A stretch of 64,000 bases of DNA from Odontocerum albicorne (taxonomy: Eukaryota; Arthropoda; Insecta; Trichoptera; Odontoceridae), in the NCBI GenBank assembly GCA_949825065.1, contig OX463855.1, positions 36,074,281 through 36,138,280 of the forward strand, in the 5' to 3' direction. The position numbers and the translations under genes are program-made. Within the stretch, counting starts at the first letter, position 1. Each line of letters opens with the position of its first letter. Below, piece by piece: positions 57,518 to 64,000 of the stretch. The notes under the pieces were generated by a model. It was not told the origin of the DNA and searched no databases. It saw only the letters and a program-made list of their open reading frames with translations.

Positions 57518-57767
57518 TTTTGTAATTTATTTTTAACAAACACTGTTTATTCCACTTTTTTATGACGGTATAACCCTACCGGTTTCAAGGCTTTCACCTC
57601 ATCTTCAGGGGAGCGCAAACAAGACTAAATGCTGTTCGAACGAGGTGAAAGCCTTGAAACCGGTAGGGTTATACCGTCATAAAAAAGTGGAATAAACAGT
57701 GTTTGTTAAAAATAAATTACAATGTCTTTAAACCTCCACAACGTTAATGCCTTAACTATAAACAACA
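57518..57767 (+). mobile_element. Penelope-like fold-back copy with 10-bp TSD
   Basis: TAGATTTGAA flanks it (57508-57517 and 57768-57777). The right half is the sense 3' end ('gtggaataaacagtgtttgt' and the terminus 'cttaactataaacaaca'). The left half is an inverted copy of the same sequence, joined at 'ctgttcgaac'/'gaggtgaaag'. The junction differs from that of the copy at 23275. Confidence 0.8.
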
Positions 57768-57837
57768 TAGATTTGAATTGTATATGAATTAAGATCGAGA
57801 AATATTTTATAATAAATAATGTTTGTTTTGTATATTC

Positions 57838-58110
57838 TTAAATATTGATAAGGCTGAAGCATATCCGAGTGTTGCCATATGACAATCTCTTCCGACCGAC
57901 CGGAAAGGTATAAAAATCGGACTGAAGGCCTATTTTATAAAAAAAAAAAAAAGTTTTTTCATTTTGTATATTCTTTAATATTGATAAGGATGAAGCACAT
58001 CGAATTATTGCCATGTGGCAATCTCTTCCAACCAACTAGAAAGGTGTAAATAAAAAAAAGGCTTTAAATAAAAATCTGAATGGAATATTGATAAGGATGA
58101 AGTACATCTG
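57838..58110 (-). mobile_element. Repeated SINE tail pieces
   Basis: The segment 'attgataaggatgaag' with 'gacaatctcttccgaccgac' occurs at 57845 and 57970, and its start again at 58085, so one SINE tail has been tandemly copied. Confidence 0.55.
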
Positions 58111-58439
58111 ATTGAGCCAGGAAGATCGTTCTAAAGTCGTGTCGAATTAACAGCAAAAGATGTTTAGAATAATTTTGTGTGATGTGTTCGTACATAAAGG
58201 ATTTTATTATCACTAGATCAGAACAGTCAATTCTCAGACAGGAAATAGATTTTTTCACACAAATACTGAGAACGCCTTCGATTGGACTACTCTCCAAGAA
58301 GGATTGACAAAACGTGTAGAGATTGCTCCGCTGTCTTATTTAAGTCATTATAGTTGTTGTCTCACGGCCACACTCTTCAACATATCTGCATAACCAGTTT
58401 GGATATGTTGAAGAGTATCGTATGAAAGAAATAACAAAT

Positions 58440-58862
58440 ATTTAAATGTTGTATACGGTCTTTTGGAAGGTTGCATCGAGTGTCTTAGCTTATGACGTCA
58501 TCGATATCCAAACCACGCGGTACAACACTTCGGAGAGTTGTATCGAGTGGCTTGGCTTATGACGTTATCAATCTCTAAACCAAGCGGTACAGCACTTCGG
58601 AGAGTTGTAAAGACTTGGCTTATGACGTCATCGATATCCAAACCACGTGGTACAACACTTCGGAGAGTTGTATCGAGTGACTTGGCTTATGACGTCATCG
58701 ATATCCAAATCACGCGGTACAACACTTCGAAGAGTTGTATTGAGTGGTTTAGCTTAAGACGTCATCGATATCCAAACCACGCGGTATAACACTTCGGAGA
58801 GCTTTATTGAGTGTCTTGGCTTATGACGTCATCGATATCCAAACCACGCGGATAATCACTTC
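58440..58862. repeat. Tandem array, 67-bp unit with TGACGTCA
   Basis: 'tgacgtcatcgatatccaaa' recurs at about 58493, 58623, 58690, 58757 and 58824, with a diverged unit at 58560; period 67 bp (once 63). Each unit also has 'cacttcggagagttgtat'. TGACGTCA is the CRE/ATF palindrome. The open frame 58538-58789 is a translation of the repeat. Confidence 0.85.
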
Positions 58863-58887
58863 GACTTTAACAACTGATACGATGACC

Positions 58888-59180
58888 AGTGATGGAATAC
58901 AAATTGCATGAACGAGTGGACTTGTTCTTGATAAATAATTAGTTGTAGGAATTGTTATCTAGTTATAAGTAGTATGTAGGTGTAAAATGATTCTAAGAAT
59001 CTATATATATTTAGATTATAAAAAATAAAAACAAAATGACATTTAGGAAAATAAGATTAAATTAGTTCATAAATTATAATATATAAATAAAATTAGTTAA
59101 GTAATTAATTTGTACATAGGTATAGCATTGACAAATATTTGTACCATATGTTACTTTGTTTAATAAAAAAAAAAAAAAAA
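58888..59180 (+). mobile_element. 5'-truncated LINE 3' end, 9-bp TSD
   Basis: ACGATGACC flanks it (58879-58887 and 59181-59189), and an A-run of about 17 ends it. It is the same family as 1-350. It abuts the 67-bp array. Confidence 0.8.
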
Positions 59181-59189
59181 ACGATGACC

Positions 59190-59812
59190 CGTGAAAGCGT
59201 CAAAATTACAAAATTATTTAAATGTAAGTTAAAATATTCGAGGTTACGTTTCCTGAATAACCTTGTCATGGTGTTGTCATTTATTTATTTAAAATATTTC
59301 GTGGAGGTTGTTATGTTTTATTCAAAGGATTCCTAAGATCGATGGTAGAAACTAATTGGAAAGAATAACACCATATTGATTTACATAATTTATGTGTTAT
59401 TTGAATAATCCAAAGTTACCCACTTAGTTGATATGTTAAATTATTGTAGCATCATCAACATTCATAAGCTTCTTGGATTCAGTGCAGGGCCGTGTTAACC
59501 ATTGGGATAAAAAGGTTGCAACCCCAATGTGCAATCCGCCGGAGGGCGCAAGTCGCCGCTACCTTACAAGAGTATTTAATTATTTATTACTGGTGAAATT
59601 ATATTCAATACTTTTATTATACTGTAAATTAAATTATTTGATTTTATATTTTACAAGCATGTCAACTAAATACTTTAAATAACGAAAGTATAGTAAAATA
59701 TGTCACTTGAGTTACAGCCAAAAAAAACGTACTCTTAAAATGCCCTTATTACGTATAATCCACGAAATTTAGCAAAATTTTAGAAAAAATTAAATAAATT
59801 TAGTTATTATTG
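59190..59812. other. Spacer; possible transposon end at 59482
   Basis: 'cagggccgtgttaaccattg' (59484) followed by 'gccggagggcgcaag' looks like a hAT-type terminus, but its other end was not found. Otherwise nothing recognised. Confidence 0.3.
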
Positions 59813-60397
59813 TATTGTATTACACTTTTATTGTATACAGTACAACCAGATGTGATTATTGTCATGTGGTAATCTCTTCCAACCAACCAGATAGATGCTA
59901 AAGAAGCTTTAGGGACTTGTGATTTCGCGTAGGAGGATGTTGGTTGTTTGAATAACAGTCGTCGAGATCGGAATAAGTAAAGAGAAAGTTTATTGTAAGC
60001 GTCTGTATTCATAATGTATAGAACGGCGCAGAACATGTCACTGTCTCGCTTCCGCTGGACACATGTTATTGTTGTACGTTCTATATACATTTCATACTAC
60101 GTTATGCAGGAGAGGCAAGAGATATATCGGTGTCTCGCTTTTCGCTACTAGTGAGTTCAATGACCGCGCGGGTGACCTTCGCCCGGCGCCGTCTCGCACT
60201 CGCCACAGGCGAGTTCAATGACCGCGCGGATAAGGGTCACCTTGGTGGGTTCAGTGACCGCACGCACGGTCGCTACAAAGCTTTAAGTGAACATCATGTG
60301 GTCTCATTTACAAAAAAATCTAACGAGAATCGAACTGGTAACCTTGTAGTTAGTAGACATGCGTCTTACATACTAGGCTATAGATGTCGTCTTATGT
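59813..60397 (-). mobile_element. tRNA-SINE split by a solo LTR
   Basis: Tail and body at 59813-59907 ('gtcatgtggtaatctcttcc'), continuing at 60278-60397 with 'aagctttaagtgaacatcat' and the head ('cgaactggtaaccttg', 'catgcgtcttacatactagg'). The break falls in the body and is filled by the LTR at 59908-60277. Confidence 0.75.
59908..60277 (-). mobile_element. Solo LTR with 4-bp TSD AAGC
   Basis: On the - strand it starts TGTAGCGACCGTGCGTGCGG, carries 'tataaat'-like and 'caataaactttctc' motifs and ends GTCCCTAAA (CA lost). AAGC is duplicated at 59904-59907 and 60278-60281. It shares most of its length with 17689-18017. The open frame at 60130-60399 is not a gene. Confidence 0.75.
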
Positions 60398-60619
60398 AGG
60401 ATAAATAAATGAAATCGGGTAAGAAAGTGAAAAGAAATTGTTCACTGTAGATAAATTTATATAATTATGAATTATTCATAAAATAAAATTATGCCTCAGG
60501 AGAATTAAAAAATAAATCTTAAATATTAACATATCTAAATAAACAGATCGAAACGACTAATAACATATTCTTACTGAAATGAAAATTTACTTGTGAACAT
60601 ATGAGGAGTTAGGAGTATC

Positions 60620-61200
60620 AAACAGCGTGTAGCAATAGGAAACAAAATCAACGGGGCACTAGAATATATATTCCGAAATGGGCAATATCAAAATCAGTTA
60701 AGATGACACTCCGCAATAGTATTTAGGTGTCAACTTATGGGAGTGAAACGTGGACGTGGAAATATACTGAGAGGAGCCGAATAAATGCTGTAGAAATGCG
60801 TGCATTTAAAATAATGTATGAAGTGACAATTCATCGCAGAATAGGGAATGACGTGATAAGGGATGAATGTGAACTTATGGCTGATGTGTTGAGTAAGATG
60901 AAGAAGCGCATGTTGAGATGTAATGAGGAACGAATAAATGAAAAAAGACTAACAAAACAGATATACAGTGCTAATGTGAGTGGAAGGCGGGAGAGAGGAA
61001 GACCAAGGAAAATATAGTTGGATTAAGTGAATAATATTGTGAAGGAAGGAAACGTAGAAAGACAGAGAAATCGTAGAAGTTGTATTACAAAGGTGTATGA
61101 ATGTGGAAGAGGTTAAGGATCTGTGATGAGACAGGAAAGTATTGCACTCTGTCCTCTCTGCCTACTCCGATAGGGATTATGCGTGATGGTATGTATGTAT
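60620..61200 (+). pseudogene. RTE-like LINE C-terminus
   Basis: The frame 60727-61017 encodes 'YGSETWTWKYTERSRINAVE', 'DVLSKMKKRMLRCNEERINE' and 'SANVSGRRERGRPRK', the end of an endonuclease/reverse transcriptase. The following 3' part contains 'gcactctgtcctctctgcct' and ends in 'atggtatgtatgtatg'. It is the best preserved of at least five such ends in the window. Confidence 0.85.
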
Positions 61201-61211
61201 GTACGAGTATA

Positions 61212-61396
61212 TGGTTTATACTAAATTTGTTGATTTACGCAAAATTTGTTGATTTATACTAAATTTGTTGATTTACACTAAATTTGTTGATTTATACTAA
61301 ATTTGTTGATTTACACTAAATTTGTTGATTCATACTAAATTTGTTGATTTACACAAAATTTGTTGATTTATACTAAATTTGTTGATTTATACTAAA
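61212..61396. repeat. Tandem array, 19-bp unit, ~9 copies
   Basis: The unit 'aaatttgttgatttatact' alternates with '..tttacact'. It starts right after the LINE end at 61200 and may have grown from its tail. Confidence 0.85.
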
Positions 61397-61679
61397 GTTA
61401 TATTAAAATGTTTGAAATTGGGTAAAACAATTCAATAAAAGACAGTATAAACAAAATACTCATACGTACCAATCGAATAAAAAATAATAATACCAACATT
61501 CTGATGTTAAAACATTTTTTTTTTTAATTATGAAAAAGGGCGTCTCACGGCACTTGAATGTATTATGACGGCCCCGGTCAAGTAATGGATATACTCGTAA
61601 GTCCCCTTGTCTATCCACACCTGTTTATTTTGTACACTTCCTCTTCAATTTCCGCTCCTAACATGTCGAATGTCAACAT

Positions 61680-61915
61680 ACCACGACGACCTCTATGGCC
61701 TAAGTATCTACCACGACGACCTCTATAACTAAGTCACCTGTTTTCCGATTAGGAGGTTGTGGGTTTGATTCCATAAAACGCATTTTTTAAATAATGATTA
61801 CCATTATTAAAAAAATCCGTTTTATGCAATGCGTGTGTTGCTCCTTTTTAGACAACGTTAAAGTTGGTTGGTTGTAAGACACGCCAGGTTGTATTGTAAA
61901 CAACTTATTTTAAAA
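61680..61915 (+). mobile_element. tRNA-SINE with duplicated start
   Basis: 'accacgacgacctctat' occurs twice (61681, 61711). The second leads into a box B-like 'gggtttgattcc', and the tail 'acgccaggttgtattgtaaa' follows. Confidence 0.6.
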
Positions 61916-62307
61916 AGGCGGATGACAATGATATATATGATCACCGTTTTCAACATGTGCATAAAACCCATATCATATACACACACATACACAACACTCC
62001 ACCTAAAGCCGAATCTGTTACTATCACATATCGGAAGGTCTACAAAGGTTTCTTTGTAGTTCGTCTCCCCTTGGTAAGCTTTCTGCGGTTTCCTTACCAA
62101 AATGTTTTTATAAATATATGCAGATGCTGAGAAGTTCCTAATTCAATGGCATCAGCCACTATATTCCTATAAGACTGTCTACACCTTTTTTTGTAATATT
62201 CGTAATTTATTAATAATAGTGAGTGTGATTCCCTAGTTAGAGCGCCCTAGAGGAGAATCTGCTTTCTAAACGACGTAATATAAATTGTCCATTTATTATT
62301 ATTACCA

Positions 62308-62665
62308 CATGCCATACTAATGAACGAATGAAGATAAATTTAGTAAGAAGATAAAAGGAGTGCCATACTAATGAACGAATGAAGATAAATTTAGTAAGAA
62401 GATTAAAGGTGTGCTATACTAATGAACGAATGAAGATAAATTGAGTGACATACTAATGAACGAATGAAGATAAATTTAGAAAGAAGATAAATTGAGTGCC
62501 ATACTAATGAACGAATGAAGATAAATTTAGTAAGAAGATTAAAGGTGTGCTATACTAATGAACGAATGAAGATAAATTGAGTGACATACTAATGAACGAA
62601 TGAAGATAAATTTAGTAAGAAGATAAAAGGAGTGCCATACTAATGAACGAATGAAGATAAATTTA
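62308..62665. repeat. Tandem array, ~50-bp units, 8 copies
   Basis: 'atactaatgaacgaatgaag' recurs eight times, with long (about 52 bp) and short (about 34 bp) spacings alternating in a higher-order pattern. Confidence 0.85.
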
Positions 62666-63095
62666 TTCCTGAAATGTTTCTATAGTAGTAAATATATTGC
62701 AGATGGTATTTGGTACGCCACTAGATAAAAAGATAAAAGTCCGTGGTTGTATTTGATTCGAGCTTTTAAATGTACAGATAGAGGAAGCTTTCTGGCGATA
62801 ACAGATAAATCCCTAGCAACAATCGATAAAGGTAAACAAACAAGATTATATGCAATGAAAAAAAGGGGTTAGCATAATATATCACGGAAACCACGTATTT
62901 TGCTAAATTAAGCGATGACAATCAAACCAATCTCTCGATTAACGTGATATGGCACGATTCATGTAAATTCGCGCTAATCAAAATCGCGTGAATTGAGGAA
63001 ATAAATTTGTCAAAATCTGTTTAAATTGAAGTACAGAACCCATATACATGTGGATTAAAGGTACCAAAGACGTGTAAAATGAATTTACCAACCAA

Positions 63096-63290
63096 TTGTC
63101 GGCGACCGTGGTTTAACTGTTACCATTCACCTAAGCAAGCGGGAGTCCCAGGTTCCATTCCTGGCAGATTCGTTTCCAGACTGTTTTTACTCTTAGACTA
63201 ATTTACATCTTAATTTAAGAATTCAGATGGCGTTCTTGCTATCGGCATTGGGGTGTTTCAACCTCCCTTATTTCTTTAATAGGTTGATCT
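63096..63290 (+). mobile_element. tRNA-like SINE, divergent subfamily
   Basis: 'cggcgaccgtggtttaactg' then 'aagcgggagtcccaggttcc' and 'attcctggcag' give a tRNA-like head with a clear box B. The body differs from the common family. Not a functional tRNA by its stems. Confidence 0.5.
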
Positions 63291-63414
63291 AGTTAGAAAG
63301 TACTCTTCAGATGATCTTTATGGTCAGGATAAAGCGCTTTACATAATTATCTTGTAAATAAATTAAAATACAAATTAAAAAAAAAAGGAAAACTTTTTAT
63401 TTTTTGTGAAAAGT

Positions 63415-63640
63415 TTGTTTGCCTGGAAGCGTGGTAGAGAAAGACCAAGGAAAGTATGCTTGGATGAAGTGTATAGTATTTTGAAAGAAGGAAATGTAAA
63501 AAAAGTCATAGGAATCGTAGGAGATGTATGAGAAAGTGTATGGATGTAGAAGAGGCAAATATGTGAGTCGCGAAAGAAAAGTCTGGCGCTCTCTCCTTTC
63601 TGTTTATTCCGATACAGTAATGGTATGTATGCATGTGTAG
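63415..63640 (+). pseudogene. RTE-like LINE 3' relic
   Basis: 'gtagagaaagaccaaggaaa', 'gaaagaaggaaatgtaaaaa' and 'tctggcgctctctcctttct' match 60980-61170 in order. Confidence 0.65.
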
Positions 63641-63752
63641 TGACTGAAACTCATCGCACATGTAACTATTGTGACTTAGGATTATTGTAACTATTGTGAT
63701 TTTAGTCTTTCTCTTCTCAATCTGCTCTTTAGTGCTGAGTAAATTAATTGAG

Positions 63753-63935
63753 GCAAATACACAGTTATTCAGATGTATAATTTATTAGACGACATTCCAA
63801 TACACAGTTATTCAGATGTATAATTTATTAGACGACATTCCAATACACAGTTATTCAGATGTATAATTTACTAGACGACATTCAAATACTCAGATATTCA
63901 GATGTATAATTTACTAGACGACATTCAAATAAGGT
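63753..63935. repeat. Tandem array, ~43-bp unit, 4 copies
   Basis: 'acagttattcagatgtataa' with 'agacgacattc' recurs four times. The last copies differ by a few bases. Confidence 0.85.
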
Positions 63936-64000
63936 ATAAATCAACTGTCTTTAAAAAAAAGCATTTATCTTAACTGCATTAAAAGTGAAACCGCATAAAA

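Overview
The window reads as insect nuclear DNA, most likely lepidopteran. It is AT-rich, all recognisable host genes have introns with GT..AG junctions, and more than half of the sequence is transposon debris. The lepidopteran call rests on a bilin-binding/insecticyanin-type lipocalin and on the repeat mix (mariner, hAT, piggyBac, RTE- and Jockey-like LINEs, tRNA-headed SINEs). It is an inference, not a proof.

Three host genes can be supported. (1) A four-exon secreted lipocalin on the + strand, 2977-17107, rebuilt here exon by exon (188 aa). (2) A four-exon lipocalin on the - strand, 28811-20355 (205 aa), with five N-glycosylation sequons and a hydrophobic C-terminal tail suggesting a GPI anchor, as in Lazarillo/ApoD-type proteins. 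The two genes face each other tail to tail, have first exons of the same length (38 codons) and the same intron phases (0, 1, 1), and share four cysteines, so they are diverged paralogues. (3) The last two exons of a gene on the - strand (40781-37146), coding for a proline-rich, arginine-rich tail with two YxxL motifs. Its family is not recognised and its upstream exons were not found.

Layout. 1-2900: LINE and Penelope-like debris and a TIR element just upstream of the first lipocalin promoter. 2977-17107: lipocalin 1, whose introns hold a solo LTR, two copies of one piggyBac-type MITE, a piggyBac relic, a hAT element, a broken mariner, a 106-bp satellite-like array, a broken LINE, and a 39-bp array that stops 26 bp before exon 4. 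17110-20350: the gap between the lipocalins, with a DDE transposase split by a mariner that itself carries an LTR piece. 20355-28811: lipocalin 2, with a 401-bp tandem triplication, a hAT with a perfect 8-bp target duplication, and several LINE/SINE/Penelope-like pieces in introns. 29220-33300: a decayed LINE interrupted at its reverse-transcriptase YADD motif by (TA)n-hairpin-(TA)n, then a mariner relic. 34839-36876: (TA)n, a hairpin MITE and a hAT MITE. 37146-40781: the unrecognised gene tail. 41000-64000: no host exon that I can support, only LINE ends, SINEs, MITEs, hAT, mariner pieces and many tandem arrays.

The most unusual patterns are a retroposon family that ends in variable fold-backs and has 10-14 bp target duplications (Penelope-like), a tRNA-SINE family whose tail matches the 3' end of a resident LINE, and a GC-rich ~200-bp island (47870-48070) that is open in several frames.
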